Positions 42,898-52,817 of a stretch of 64,000 bases of DNA are shown one piece after another. The translations under genes were made by a program, and so were the position numbers. Numbering within the stretch: position 1 is the first letter of the stretch; every line of letters starts with the position of its first letter. The notes below the pieces were generated by a model. The model searched no databases, was not told the DNA's origin, and saw only the letters and a list, made by a program, of their open reading frames with translations. This DNA is from Saprospiraceae bacterium (GTDB taxonomy: Bacteria > Bacteroidota > Bacteroidia > Chitinophagales > Saprospiraceae), in contig JANQQI010000139.1 of assembly GCA_028285085.1 (NCBI GenBank), positions 1-64,000 of the forward strand, read 5' to 3'.

Positions 42898-43659
42898 ATG
42901 GACGCTCGATTAGAAGCTTTTGGACGTTTACTTAAGATTATGGATGAATTGCGGGAGCAATGTCCCTGGGATCGAAAACAGACCTTTCAAAGTCTCCGCA
43001 ATTTGACAATTGAGGAAACCTATGAATTGGCCGACGCCCTACTGGATGAAGACTTGGATGAGATCAAAGAAGAAATTGGCGATATCATGCTGCATATGGT
43101 CTTCTACGCTAAGATCGCCGATGAGAAACAAGCTTTTGATATTGGAGATGCAATCCATACGGTTTGTGATAAGTTGATCAAACGTCATCCTCACATTTAT
43201 GGAGATGTCAAAGTGAATAATGAGGAAGATGTGAAAAAGAACTGGGAGCAGCTGAAGCTCCAGGAAGGTAAAAAATCAGTCTTAGCCGGTGTCCCACGCT
43301 CTTTGCCCGCGATGGTGAAAGCCTATCGCATGCAAGAGAAAACCGCTCAGGTTGGTTTTGAGTGGGAAAACAAAGAGCAGGTTTGGGAAAAAGTGGAAGA
43401 AGAGCTGTCGGAGTTTCGGGAACTCCTCGACGATGAGCAATCGGCGGAAAAACGCGAAGAAGAGTTTGGCGATATCCTCTTTTCCCTGATCAATTATGCG
43501 CGTTTTGCCAAGATTGATCCCGAAACGGCTCTGGAGCGCGTCAATCGTAAATTCAAAAAACGCTTCGAATATATCGAGCATCATGCCCCGCGCAGCCTCG
43601 ATGAAATGTCTCTGCAGGAAATGGACCAACTCTGGGATCAGGCAAAAACCATGGAATAA
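42898..43659 (+). CDS. mazG: Nucleoside triphosphate pyrophosphohydrolase MazG
   Basis: A 253-residue protein with two tandem MazG domains. The first contains LREQCPWDRKQTFQSLRNLTIEETYELADALLDEDLDEIKEEIGDIMLHMVFYA (about residues 16-72) with the EExxE and EExxD metal sites; the second has WEKVEEELSEFRELLDDEQSAEKREEEFGDILFSLINYARF (about 163-205). It hydrolyses non-canonical or excess NTPs to NMP and pyrophosphate in the cytoplasm. ATG at 42898; length normal. It stands alone. Confidence 0.96.
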   Translation: MDARLEAFGRLLKIMDELREQCPWDRKQTFQSLRNLTIEETYELADALLDEDLDEIKEEIGDIMLHMVFYAKIADEKQAFDIGDAIHTVCDKLIKRHPHIYGDVKVNNEEDVKKNWEQLKLQEGKKSVLAGVPRSLPAMVKAYRMQEKTAQVGFEWENKEQVWEKVEEELSEFRELLDDEQSAEKREEEFGDILFSLINYARFAKIDPETALERVNRKFKKRFEYIEHHAPRSLDEMSLQEMDQLWDQAKTME

Positions 43660-43820
43660 AGTGTGCTTCCTCTAAGCCGCATCCATAGATAGCAAAGTCG
43701 ATAATCCGACGATATATTGGCTTAATTGTTGATATGAATAAAGTTAACAAAGCTGCCACTCCTTTAGGATATATACGCTATTTACGGCCAAGAGGCTATT
43801 AAAAAACCACGGAACACACG

Positions 43821-45578
43821 ATGAGTCTAACGTTACCGACCGGGTACACGCAGTTTGAGAAGTTAGAAGAGCTAGTTGGATTAGTGAGGAAATTGGAAGC
43901 AACTGATGCGGTCCAAGCCATCCAATACGCCGAGCAAGGATTGGAAATTGCTAAGAACCTGAATAATTATCCTTCCTTAGTTGATCTCGAGACCTCACTA
44001 GGGCGAATTCACCTTTTACAAGGCCGATTTTACGATAGCCTGAGCCACCTTGCGGTAGCCTTAGAAACGGCACGCCAACATTTGCCTGAAGACGTAGAGC
44101 GCCTAGCTTTAATCCACAACTACCACGGCATTGTTTATCACGATAAGCACAATTTAGAAGTAGCACTTTACCATTTTACCGAGGTGCTTAAATCTGATTT
44201 GCCGAATCTAAAGGTTCGCGCTTACAATAACATGGGGAGTCTTTACATTAATGCAAAAGACTATGATCAAGCGATGCACTTTCTCGAAGAGGGAGAGCGC
44301 TGTTCCATCGAACTAGACGAATATTTCTGTCGCACCTATATTTATGAAAATATCGCTCGTATTCACCAAATTTCGGGTAAATACGAGACGTCGAATCATT
44401 TCTACCAGCTAGCTAAGGAACAAGTCCGGAAGCAACCAGATGTCAATAACAATCATATCCTCGCGACGATTCTAAATCGAATGGGGGTGAACTATCGCTT
44501 TTTGAAGGCTTTTACTCAGGCGCGTCAGATGCTCGAAGAAGGATTGCGCATGGCGAGCGAACATGGCTATTTAGCCGTGCAGTGTGAGTGTCTCTGTGAT
44601 TTAGGCTTATTGGCGCTGGAAGAAAAAAAGACAGAAGAGTTTCTGCGCCTACACGAAGAAAGCTTGCGTTTGAGTTCCGCGAGCAATTTACGACAGGAAG
44701 AGATTTTTGCCTTGTCCAATCTTAAAGCCTATCACCTCAATCGGGGTGACCATCAAGCTGCTTTTGAGGTCTTATCGCGGATTGATACCTTGAAAAGCGA
44801 GAAACTGACCGAGCTCGAGCATGCCAATATGGCTCAGATTCTTGGGCAACGGGAGATCGAAATCTTTCAACTCAAAGAGAAGAACCAGAAAATTCTTCGC
44901 CAAAATCAAGAGTTGGAACAATTCGCACGCATTGTGGCTCATGACCTAAAAGAGCCACTACGTAATATTAATAGTTATGCAACCTTGTTGGTACGTCGAT
45001 ACGAAAATCAACTAGATGCCGATGCCGATGAATTTATTGGATTTATCAGTGGTAATGTAGTGCGCATGAATCGTCTGTTGGAAGATTTACTCCAATACAC
45101 AAGTCTCGAGCAATCGGAGATTGTCCGCAAAGCGATCCCCCTGGTTGATATCGTAGATAGTGTACGGTATTCTTTGTCCGAAAAGATCAACTCGACGGGG
45201 ACCACCTTTGAGGTTGGCCCGTTGCCGGTGGTCTGGGCGAATCATCTACATATGGAGTTGCTGTTTCAGAATCTGATTCAAAATGCTATTAAATTTCGCC
45301 GGGACGGTATCCCTTGCTGTTTGCGTATCGAAGCTTTTGAAGAAGAGAAGTATTTTGAAATACGCGTTTGTGACAACGGGATTGGCATCGACGAAGAGTA
45401 CCATGATCGTATTTTTAAAATATTTAAACGTTTGGATCGACAAAATTACGAAGGGACTGGTATCGGACTAGCCGTTTGTGAGAAAGTCGTCAATTATTAT
45501 GGTGGAACCATCTGGGTGAGTTCTATAAAAGGGGAGGGGAGTACCTTCCATTTCACCATTCCAAAAACTTTAAACTAG
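43821..45578 (+). CDS. TPR-containing cytoplasmic histidine kinase
   Basis: A 585-residue protein with an N-terminal tetratricopeptide array (about residues 30-340; repeats such as KVRAYNNMGSLYINAKDYDQAMHFLEEGE), a coiled-coil linker (EIEIFQLKEKNQKILRQNQELEQ), a HisKA dimerisation domain with phospho-acceptor His374 (IVAHDLKEPLRNINSYATLL), and a HATPase_c domain: N box NLIQNAIKFRRDG, G1 VCDNGIGIDEEY, G2 GTGIGLAVCEKVVN. No signal peptide or membrane segment, so it senses through protein interactions in the cytoplasm. No response regulator is adjacent, so the partner is encoded elsewhere. Confidence 0.95.
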   Translation: MSLTLPTGYTQFEKLEELVGLVRKLEATDAVQAIQYAEQGLEIAKNLNNYPSLVDLETSLGRIHLLQGRFYDSLSHLAVALETARQHLPEDVERLALIHNYHGIVYHDKHNLEVALYHFTEVLKSDLPNLKVRAYNNMGSLYINAKDYDQAMHFLEEGERCSIELDEYFCRTYIYENIARIHQISGKYETSNHFYQLAKEQVRKQPDVNNNHILATILNRMGVNYRFLKAFTQARQMLEEGLRMASEHGYLAVQCECLCDLGLLALEEKKTEEFLRLHEESLRLSSASNLRQEEIFALSNLKAYHLNRGDHQAAFEVLSRIDTLKSEKLTELEHANMAQILGQREIEIFQLKEKNQKILRQNQELEQFARIVAHDLKEPLRNINSYATLLVRRYENQLDADADEFIGFISGNVVRMNRLLEDLLQYTSLEQSEIVRKAIPLVDIVDSVRYSLSEKINSTGTTFEVGPLPVVWANHLHMELLFQNLIQNAIKFRRDGIPCCLRIEAFEEEKYFEIRVCDNGIGIDEEYHDRIFKIFKRLDRQNYEGTGIGLAVCEKVVNYYGGTIWVSSIKGEGSTFHFTIPKTLN

Positions 45579-45584
45579 CCATTC

Positions 45585-45615
45585 TTTCATATACCGTAAA
45601 TTATACGTACTTTTG
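45585..45615 (+). promoter_or_regulatory. Bacteroidota-type promoter upstream of rpsO
   Basis: TACTTTTG at 45608-45615 fits the -7 consensus TAnnTTTG, and TTTC at 45585-45588 is a -33 element (consensus TTTG) 19 bases before it. The rpsO start codon is 58 bp downstream. Confidence 0.6.
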
Positions 45616-45672
45616 CACCGCTAAAACTGATTTTCGTAATCACTATTGGTAAATTTATAATCAAACATTAGA

Positions 45673-45948
45673 ATGGCAGTTTATCTAACTAAGGAAAAAA
45701 AAGCGGAAATTTTTGCAGAATTCGGTGGTTCCGACAACAACACGGGATCTACTGAAGGTCAAATTGCATTATTTACTTTTCGCATCAAGAGCCTTTCTCA
45801 ACACCTACAAACCAATAAGAAAGATCACTCTTGCCGTCGCACCTTGCTGACGCTGGTAGGTAAAAGAAAGCGACTACTACAATATCTGGCGAAAAAAGAT
45901 ATTAATAAGTACCGGGCCTTGATCGAAAAACTCGGTATTCGTAAATAA
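45673..45948 (+). CDS. rpsO: Small ribosomal subunit protein uS15
   Basis: A 91-residue S15: FGGSDNNTGSTEGQIALFTFRIKSLSQHLQTNKKDHSCRRTLLTLVGKRKRLLQYLAKKDINKYRALIEKLGIRK. The GSTEGQIA and LL.LVGKR.RLL.YL motifs are diagnostic and the length is slightly over the usual 89. It binds 16S rRNA in the platform. It is followed by a hairpin terminator and then by pnp, the classical rpsO-pnp order. Confidence 0.98.
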   Translation: MAVYLTKEKKAEIFAEFGGSDNNTGSTEGQIALFTFRIKSLSQHLQTNKKDHSCRRTLLTLVGKRKRLLQYLAKKDINKYRALIEKLGIRK

Positions 45949-45960
45949 CCAACACCATTC

Positions 45961-45999
45961 ACAGGAAAGTGCTTTGCGACGATTGCAACACTTTCCTGT
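45961..45999 (+). terminator. Hairpin terminator after rpsO
   Basis: ACAGGAAAGTG (45961-45971) and CACTTTCCTGT (45989-45999) pair perfectly over 11 bp with a 17-base loop, 12 bp after the rpsO stop. The following GTTCTTTCG is only moderately T-rich, so it may also act as an mRNA stabiliser or RNase processing site between rpsO and pnp. Confidence 0.7.
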
Positions 46000-46219
46000 G
46001 TTCTTTCGTACCACCGCGTAGGTACGCGTTGCCACCTGCTAAAACAATCATTTGCGCCTGCGCTACTAACTGGCACCGATACTTTTCCACTTTTTTAACT
46101 TTTTCCATCTATTGAGAATCCTAATTATGGCCTCAATTGCGTGTGGGAAGTGGATTATTTAGTGTATCATTGTGCTTTGTTTGATCTTTTATCTTACGCT
46201 TAAAATTTAATTAAAGAAC

Positions 46220-48379
46220 ATGGGGAAGCAAATTCCTATCAGTACATCGGTTGATTTACCCGATGGCCGGACAATCACCATAGAAACCGGTAAATTGGCT
46301 ACTCAGGCTGATGGTTCCGTGGTTGTACGTTTGGGGGACACGATGCTCTTTGCATCAGTTGTATCCAGCCTAGAAATGAGAGAAGGCCAATCCTTCTTCC
46401 CTTTATCTGTAGATTATCAAGAAAAATTCGCCTCTGCGGGACGTATCCCCGGCAACTTTTTCCGCCGCGAGGCTCGATTGTCAGATTATGAAATTCTGAT
46501 CTCTCGCTTGGTCGACCGTGCAATCCGTCCTTTATTCCCTGACGGTTACATGTTCGATACCCAAGTGATTCTCAACCTGATCTCAGGTGATAAAGAAACG
46601 ATGCCCGATACTTTAGCTGCTTTGGCAGCTTCCGCGGCCTTGGCTGTTTCTGATATTCCTTTCGCAGGACCAATTTCTGAAGTACGTGTTGCCCGCATTA
46701 ACGGCGAATATGTAATCAATCCAAATCGCTCGGCTTTGGCTGATGCTGATCTGGACATCATTGTAGCCGCTACCCTGGATAACGTAATGATGGTAGAAGG
46801 TGAAGCTAAAGAATGTTCTGAAGCAGACTTGATCGAAGCAATTCGTCAAGGTCACGAAGCTATCAAAGTACAGTGCCAGGCGCAATTGGATTTAGCTCAA
46901 TTGGTAGGCGAAAAAGCAACAGTGAAGCGTGAGATTGAAACAGAGGAGATTGATGAGGCTTTGCTGACTCGCATTACTGAATTGACGCGCGACAGCATCG
47001 TTGAAGTGACCCGTGGTGCCCTTGACAAGAAGGCACGCAAAGATAACTTGAAAGCAATCAAAACTCAGCTGAAAGAAACCTTACAGGAAGAGTTTAGCGA
47101 AGAAGATTACGCTGAAAAAGAAGGTAACATCTCCGGCTATTTTGAAAAGCTTAAGAAAGCAACCATCCGCGAAGTGATGCTGAGCGAAGGCATTCGCCTC
47201 GATGGTCGCAGTCCGAACGAAATCCGTGATATCTGGACGGAAATCGATTATTTACCATCAACGCACGGTTCGGCTATCTTTACTCGTGGTGAGACGCAAG
47301 CATTGGCTACGCTAACCTTGGGTACCAAGCTGGATCAATTAATGGTAGATACTGCTTTAGATCACCATTTTGATGATTTCATCCTGCACTACAACTTCCC
47401 GGCTTTCTCCGTTGGTGAAACGAAGCCAATGCGCGGTCCTGGTCGTCGTGAAGTAGGGCACGCCAACTTGGCTGGTCGCTCACTGCGTCAGGTCTTACCG
47501 GAAGAAAATCCTTACACCTTACGTATCGTATCCGATATTTTGGAATCAAATGGTTCTTCTTCTATGGCGACTGTTTGTGCCGGTACATTGGCCTTGATGG
47601 ACGGTGGGGTACAAATTAAAGCGCCGGTTTCAGGTATTGCGATGGGAATGATTTCGGATGGTACACGTAATATGATTCTGTCTGATATCCTCGGTGATGA
47701 AGATGCCCTTGGTGACATGGACTTCAAAGTAACCGGTACCGAAAAAGGGATTTGTGCTTGCCAAATGGATATCAAAATCGATGGTTTACCTTATGCTTTG
47801 CTAGAAGAAGCACTGGAACAAGCTCGTGTTGGTCGTTTGCACATCCTTAATGAGATGGGTAAAACAATTGGTGAACCTCGTGAAGATTACAAACCACACG
47901 CACCACGCATCGTTGAGATGGTCATTGATAAGAGCTTTATTGGTGCCGTGATTGGACCTGGAGGTAGTATCATTCAGGAAATTCAATCGGATACCAATAC
48001 CGTAATTAATATCGAAGAAGTGGACGAAAAAGGAATCGTCAACATTTCTAGCTCGGACAAAGCTTCTATCGATGCTGCGATGGCACGTATCAAATCTATC
48101 ACCCATATTCCTGAAGTAGGCGATGTATACGATGCTAAGGTCGCTTCAGTGATGCCTTATGGTGTATTTGTCGACTTTGCGGGTAAGAGTGGATTGTTGC
48201 ACGTTTCGGAAATCTCGCATAGCCGTATCGACAAAGTGGAAGATGTCTTTAAGCAAGGTGATGAGGTGAAGGTGAAGTTGATCGGTATTGACAAGAAAAC
48301 GGGTAAATTCCGCTTGTCACGCAAAGCTTTGATTCCACGTCCGCCACGGAAAGAAAAACAACATTCGGTCGAAAACTAA
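46220..48379 (+). CDS. pnp: Polyribonucleotide nucleotidyltransferase (PNPase)
   Basis: A 719-residue PNPase, the phosphorolytic 3'-5' exoribonuclease of RNA turnover. Two RNase PH-like halves (about residues 15-230 and 310-545), with FFRREARLSDYEILISRLVDRAIRPLFPDGY and PMRGPGRREVGHANLAGRSL in the core, are followed by a KH domain (IDKSFIGAVIGPGGSIIQEIQ, about 575) and an S1 domain (GDVYDAKVASVMPYGVFVDFAGKSGLLHVSEIS, about 635). Length and domain order are normal. It is downstream of rpsO and has its own strong terminator. Confidence 0.98.
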   Translation: MGKQIPISTSVDLPDGRTITIETGKLATQADGSVVVRLGDTMLFASVVSSLEMREGQSFFPLSVDYQEKFASAGRIPGNFFRREARLSDYEILISRLVDRAIRPLFPDGYMFDTQVILNLISGDKETMPDTLAALAASAALAVSDIPFAGPISEVRVARINGEYVINPNRSALADADLDIIVAATLDNVMMVEGEAKECSEADLIEAIRQGHEAIKVQCQAQLDLAQLVGEKATVKREIETEEIDEALLTRITELTRDSIVEVTRGALDKKARKDNLKAIKTQLKETLQEEFSEEDYAEKEGNISGYFEKLKKATIREVMLSEGIRLDGRSPNEIRDIWTEIDYLPSTHGSAIFTRGETQALATLTLGTKLDQLMVDTALDHHFDDFILHYNFPAFSVGETKPMRGPGRREVGHANLAGRSLRQVLPEENPYTLRIVSDILESNGSSSMATVCAGTLALMDGGVQIKAPVSGIAMGMISDGTRNMILSDILGDEDALGDMDFKVTGTEKGICACQMDIKIDGLPYALLEEALEQARVGRLHILNEMGKTIGEPREDYKPHAPRIVEMVIDKSFIGAVIGPGGSIIQEIQSDTNTVINIEEVDEKGIVNISSSDKASIDAAMARIKSITHIPEVGDVYDAKVASVMPYGVFVDFAGKSGLLHVSEISHSRIDKVEDVFKQGDEVKVKLIGIDKKTGKFRLSRKALIPRPPRKEKQHSVEN

Positions 48380-48420
48380 AATTAGTACGGTTTTTGACTT
48401 AAATGTCAATAAGAACAAAC

Positions 48421-48458
48421 ACCGGTGTTGAATTTCAATTCGACGCCGGTTTTTTTTT
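48421..48458 (+). terminator. Rho-independent terminator of pnp
   Basis: ACCGGTGTTGAATT pairs with AATTCGACGCCGGT (ending 48450) using two G/T pairs, and is followed by eight T (48451-48458). It lies 41 bp after the pnp stop. The 200 bases after it up to rpoD are AT-rich and show no further gene. Confidence 0.88.
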
Positions 48459-48657
48459 CGATTTTTCCCCCTTTAAGAAACTTTTTTGGCAGGATTCGTG
48501 TATCAAATACAGAATCGCTGCATTTACTAGTTTTTATACAAAAAGTCAAGTTTTTTTGTTAGAAAATGCAACTTTTTCCAGAAATAATCGTATAATTAAA
48601 AGAAAACATATCGTAACAACACGACCTCAAGCTTAACCATTTTAAAGTCTCTTCTTT

Positions 48658-49527
48658 ATGCGGCAGTTAAAAATTACAAATAAGATTACAGCCAGGGAAA
48701 GTCTGGCACTCGACAAGTATTTGAACGATATTGGTAAAATTTCAATGTTAACCGCCGACGAAGAGGCGGAATTGGCACGACGTATTCGCGAAGGAGATAA
48801 TGCAGCGTTGGAAAGACTCACCAAGTCAAACCTGCGTTTCGTCGTTTCGGTCGCTAAGCAATATCAAAACCAAGGATTATCCCTTTCAGATTTAATCAAC
48901 GAAGGCAATGTCGGCTTGATGAAGGCCGCCAAGCGTTTTGATGAGACTAAAGGTTTCAAATTCATTTCTTACGCCGTATGGTGGATTCGACAGTCTATTT
49001 TGCAAGCCATCGTCGAGTATTCACGTATCGTGCGACTACCATTAAATAAAGTAGGATCATATAATAAGGTTAACGAAGCTTTTTTATCCTTTGTCCAGGA
49101 ATTCGAGCGTGAACCGACCAACGAAGAGTTGGCAGAGTTACTGGATATGACGCCCAAAGAAGTCAATAACATGCTGAAAGGAAATGGTCGTCATTTGTCT
49201 TTCGATGCCCCTTTAAGTGGTGACGAAGGCGATTCAACCATGCTGGATGTCGTTTCAAGTGGAGATGAAGGTAGCTTGCCGGACAACAACCTCATGGAGC
49301 AATCGCTCAAGGAGGAAGTGCAGCAAGGCTTGTCGATCTTGTCGCCTCGTGAAGTGGAAGTGTTATCTTCTTATTATGGGTTGAATGGCTATAAATCATT
49401 GACGCTGGAAGAAATTGGCGAACTTTATGGCCTGACTCGCGAGCGTGTACGTCAAATTAAAGAGCGTGCAATTCGACGCTTACGTAAATCCTACAACCGC
49501 AATAACCTTAAATCTTACCTCGGCTAG
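48658..49527 (+). CDS. rpoD: Primary sigma factor RpoD/SigA
   Basis: A 289-residue housekeeping sigma factor of the short Bacteroidota type, lacking the long region 1.1 of proteobacterial sigma 70. Region 1.2 is [27 protein letters not shown]; region 2 is [60 protein letters not shown]; region 3 follows; region 4 is [17 protein letters not shown]...[29 protein letters not shown]. It binds RNA polymerase and recognises the TTTG/TAnnTTTG promoters of this phylum. It is a single gene with a strong downstream terminator. Confidence 0.97.
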   Translation: MRQLKITNKITARESLALDKYLNDIGKISMLTADEEAELARRIREGDNAALERLTKSNLRFVVSVAKQYQNQGLSLSDLINEGNVGLMKAAKRFDETKGFKFISYAVWWIRQSILQAIVEYSRIVRLPLNKVGSYNKVNEAFLSFVQEFEREPTNEELAELLDMTPKEVNNMLKGNGRHLSFDAPLSGDEGDSTMLDVVSSGDEGSLPDNNLMEQSLKEEVQQGLSILSPREVEVLSSYYGLNGYKSLTLEEIGELYGLTRERVRQIKERAIRRLRKSYNRNNLKSYLG

Positions 49528-49556
49528 AGGTAAGATGCAACGCATAAGTCACCGAG

Positions 49557-49586
49557 CCCACTTCCTCATGGAGGTGGGTTTTTTTT
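49557..49586 (+). terminator. Rho-independent terminator of rpoD
   Basis: CCCACTTCC (49557-49565) and GGAGGTGGG (from 49570) pair over nine positions with one G/T pair and a four-base loop, followed by T8. A second hairpin, CTTACCTC/GAGGTAAG at 49514-49534, spans the rpoD stop codon itself. Confidence 0.88.
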
Positions 49587-49626
49587 GTAAATTTGCCCAA
49601 CGAAAAGCTGCTTAAACCGTATTTCA

Positions 49627-50799
49627 ATGTACTATCGTAATCTACTTTTTGCACTACTAGTAGTGCTGGTCAGCTGTTTGGTCGCCTGCGGAGGCGAAAC
49701 ACAGTCCTCTTCCGAAGCCCCGGTAAATTCCAACACCGATAATTCTGAAGCCATATCTGAATCTGCTACTGCACCTCAAACGGCAAATCCAGAATTAACT
49801 GTTAATATTGATCAATTGCGGCTACGTGATCGTGCCGGCGAGCAAGGTAAAGAGGTCACACGGCTAGCCGAGGGAACACGTCTGGAGGATTTGGGCGAGG
49901 TGAGCAATTTTACAACTAAGGTGAAGTTACGGGGTATACAATTCGATGAGCCTTGGCTCAAAGTCCGCACCGAAAACGGTGAAGAAGGCTGGGTATACGG
50001 CGGCGCAGTGAGCTTTAACGTAGATGCTGCTTCGGATCTTACCCGAATCCTGCTGGAAAAACGTTTACAAACCACCTTTGGCGCTGATCTCACGACTCAA
50101 ATACAAGCTTATCGCGCAGCTTATCATGCCGCCAAGACAGGGAGAGAACAAGGTAAAGTCTACCAAATCGGTGAAGCCTTAGCCGAACAACTTAATACGC
50201 GTCTGACCGAATCCATTTTGGTCGAAAATTATGACCAATTGCCGGATTTATTTTGGATAGAAGATGCAATGCCCGATTTTATCATTCAGCTCGTTGCGGA
50301 AGGGACGACCTATCATCTTTTCCGCGATTTTCGCACTTTGGGAGCTAAAGCTGCATCCACTGAAGGGCGTGAAGATGATATTTTCTGTGATTTGAACTAT
50401 ATGCTCTTTTCCCAGGATAGCATCGCCTCATTTTTCCCCGACTGGTTTATCCAGACTTGGGACTATGGCGGGCATTCACTTTTGGGGCAAGGAAAGCATC
50501 TGGCGATCTTGCGAGCGGCGGATCGGGCCTTTATCGAAAGTGAGCCTTTTATGGAGAATGTCCTCAAAATCAAGCAAGATTTGATCAACGATATTTTAAA
50601 CCCGATTGGGCAAAGCGGTGAGATGGAATATTGGGAGCCACAGGACAAAATCTTATCTGAATTAGATGCTATCCTGGCCACCGATATTGCCATTTTAACC
50701 CAAGAGGATCGCGTCGCATTAGAAACTCATCGAAAACGCGTAGCCGATGCGGAAGCTAATAAGATTAAGACGAATTTCCGATCGGGCGTTTACTATTAA
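49627..50799 (+). CDS. SH3b-domain lipoprotein
   Basis: A 390-residue lipoprotein with a signal ending LVACG (Cys21) and a low-complexity Ser/Thr/Asn/Glu linker to about residue 55. An SH3b domain (LTVNIDQLRLRDRAGEQGKEVTRLAEGTRLEDLG... and WVYGGAVSF, about 55-125) follows. The C-terminal 250 residues are helical and not recognised. The protein is probably attached to a membrane and may bind peptidoglycan. It precedes the unknown membrane protein gene by 31 bp on the same strand. Confidence 0.88.
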   Translation: MYYRNLLFALLVVLVSCLVACGGETQSSSEAPVNSNTDNSEAISESATAPQTANPELTVNIDQLRLRDRAGEQGKEVTRLAEGTRLEDLGEVSNFTTKVKLRGIQFDEPWLKVRTENGEEGWVYGGAVSFNVDAASDLTRILLEKRLQTTFGADLTTQIQAYRAAYHAAKTGREQGKVYQIGEALAEQLNTRLTESILVENYDQLPDLFWIEDAMPDFIIQLVAEGTTYHLFRDFRTLGAKAASTEGREDDIFCDLNYMLFSQDSIASFFPDWFIQTWDYGGHSLLGQGKHLAILRAADRAFIESEPFMENVLKIKQDLINDILNPIGQSGEMEYWEPQDKILSELDAILATDIAILTQEDRVALETHRKRVADAEANKIKTNFRSGVYY

Positions 50800-50830
50800 C
50801 CGACAATCGATATAAGCTGTACAGCATAAT

Positions 50831-51511
50831 ATGACCATTCTTTTATTTTTTCTCATGATCCTGTTCGTTACGGCTTTGGCCGTTGGCGGTATTTATGCGT
50901 TGTATCAGGTCCTACTCAACTTTCAACCTGGGCAGGGACAAATTCGACGAGATTTACGCAAGATGCAAGCCGATTTACGCTTATATATTGATGAGTTGGT
51001 GCCTTGGAATAGCAAAGAAATGGATCTGCTTTCGCTAAATCAGGTCAATCGACGTGTCAAGAAAGGCATTACAACGAATGCCAGAGGCGTGATTACGTCG
51101 ATTTATCACGAGCCCATGATTGCCTGGGCATATAAGCGCTATTTAGGTAAGGATGAGAATGCATTACTTTATGCGCGGACATCCCATCGGGAGTTTATCT
51201 ATCGTCTAAAAAAAGGACAGGTAGAGATTCAAATTGATGGTCAACTAGTAGGTACATTGCGTGAAAACGGCGTGCTTTATAGTGCCCAAAATCAACGATT
51301 AATGGCTCGGATCAATCGCCCAAATGATGAATTACTACGGCCTATTTTGGTTGGTGATCGTGAAGTTGGAAGCGTAATCGATCCTGCGCAAGCCGCACAA
51401 GTCAACCCCAGAGCCTTAGAATTTGTTTCCCAAATGTCAGCACAGGAAGAAGCTGTATTTCTGTCATTGGCCATCTTCGAAATGCTGCAACCGAACCAAT
51501 TAAGTCGTTAG
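50831..51511 (+). CDS. Uncharacterised membrane-anchored protein
   Basis: A 226-residue protein with one N-terminal membrane segment (ILLFFLMILFVTALAVGGIYALYQVLL). The rest is soluble and includes GVITSIYHEPMIAWAYKRYLGKDENALLYARTSHREFIYRLKKGQVEIQIDGQLVGTLRENGVLYS, possibly a small beta-domain, and a short C-terminal helix. I recognise no family. It follows the SH3b lipoprotein gene by 31 bp, so the two may be co-expressed. Confidence 0.75.
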   Translation: MTILLFFLMILFVTALAVGGIYALYQVLLNFQPGQGQIRRDLRKMQADLRLYIDELVPWNSKEMDLLSLNQVNRRVKKGITTNARGVITSIYHEPMIAWAYKRYLGKDENALLYARTSHREFIYRLKKGQVEIQIDGQLVGTLRENGVLYSAQNQRLMARINRPNDELLRPILVGDREVGSVIDPAQAAQVNPRALEFVSQMSAQEEAVFLSLAIFEMLQPNQLSR

Positions 51512-51548
51512 TTATCCAGATGTCGGCTTCTCCTACAACCGATACAAG

Positions 51549-52586
51549 TTAAAAGACATCATGCTTTGAAAGATAGATTTTTCGTTGATCTCCATTAGCG
51601 GTATAACTAAAGTGGAGTAGATGCAATTGCCCCTCATCAATGAAACCATACCTGGCATTTGATTCGACAGACAATCGATCAGTAATTTCCAAATTAGGGT
51701 ATTCAATTTTTACGACTTCCCCAGATTCACTTAAACCGTAGATCACTTTTCCGTCGGAAGTGATGATGTAGTTGTAATAATCGTCAGTTACGGACCCGAA
51801 TAAATCGAGGCTCTCCTTTAAAATAAAATTGCCCTTCCGACCTGCGATGAAATACGCTGCGACATCATTAGTAGCGATTATTTTCGAAGATACGCCATTA
51901 AAATTGTGACTGCGTGAATTATCTGCGACTGGATTACCTGTAGCATCTATCTTAACGGTTCCAAGGTAGTCCTGTCCAGTCGCTACTCCAATAATTACTG
52001 TCGTATCATTATTTAAGGCATAGGACTCGATTCTCGGATTAAAAAAGCCGTTATTCTCTAAATTGGATATCAATGCTCCGTTAGTACGATCATAGACTCG
52101 TATGCCTCTCCCCAAGTCGTCATCCTGAGGCACATTACAAACAGTTGCCATCAACTTATTGGGAGGAGAAAATTCTACTCCACAGATATAGCCACTGTAG
52201 TCTTCGGGAATAACAAATACGGTATCCTTAATGGCTAAGGTATTTTGATTAAGAACTAAGATATAATATTGGTAGCCGATATAAATCTCCCTTTCTCCAT
52301 TATAAATTCCGTTAGCCACACCAGTTTCCAAGCTACGAATACCATGGGGGGCATTAGTGATGGCTATCGTTTCATGTTCTTCGTAATTGTATTTAATGAT
52401 TTCTCCGGCCTCTCCAAAAAAGTAAAGCGTATTATTAATGGTATCGATAATGCGAATGGACGTAGGTTTATCAATATCGAAAATATTAACAATCGCTTCA
52501 TCCGAGAGATCATCATCATTTTTGCATTGGCAAATAAAAAAGATTGGGAATAGTAATAGAATGGCGTAGTGCATGCCTTTTTTCAT
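51549..52586 (-). CDS. Lipoprotein with a predicted beta-propeller
   Basis: A 345-residue protein with a signal MKKGMHYAILLLFPIFFICQC, in which the ICQC end gives a lipobox cysteine (Cys19 or Cys21). The mature part has repeated short beta-rich segments (DKPTSIRIIDTINNTLYFFGEAGEIIKYNYEE..., LIVAT-type runs), compatible with a beta-propeller. No family is recognised. It is convergent with the previous gene and divergent from the next. Confidence 0.75.
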   Translation of the reverse strand: MKKGMHYAILLLFPIFFICQCKNDDDLSDEAIVNIFDIDKPTSIRIIDTINNTLYFFGEAGEIIKYNYEEHETIAITNAPHGIRSLETGVANGIYNGEREIYIGYQYYILVLNQNTLAIKDTVFVIPEDYSGYICGVEFSPPNKLMATVCNVPQDDDLGRGIRVYDRTNGALISNLENNGFFNPRIESYALNNDTTVIIGVATGQDYLGTVKIDATGNPVADNSRSHNFNGVSSKIIATNDVAAYFIAGRKGNFILKESLDLFGSVTDDYYNYIITSDGKVIYGLSESGEVVKIEYPNLEITDRLSVESNARYGFIDEGQLHLLHFSYTANGDQRKIYLSKHDVF

Positions 52587-52817
52587 AGATCTTTAGTTTT
52601 ATTATTTATAGAACGATTCAAGATTGAATCGAAATTTCTTTAAAGGTTGATGAACAGGAACCACTACCATCTCTTTAGAAATATGAGAACAACTTCAACA
52701 ACAAAAGCTGTAGTAAGTTACTAAAAACTATGATCTTCTTTATTTTTGTGTATTGAATCGACCAATTCGGTCGTTCTTTTTATGATCGTTTCTATTTCAA
52801 TTAGACTGATAACTAAT

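Noticed and set aside
45825-46076. Minus-strand frame over the rpsO 3' end
   Set aside because: It overlaps rpsO and its terminator and has no recognisable protein features.
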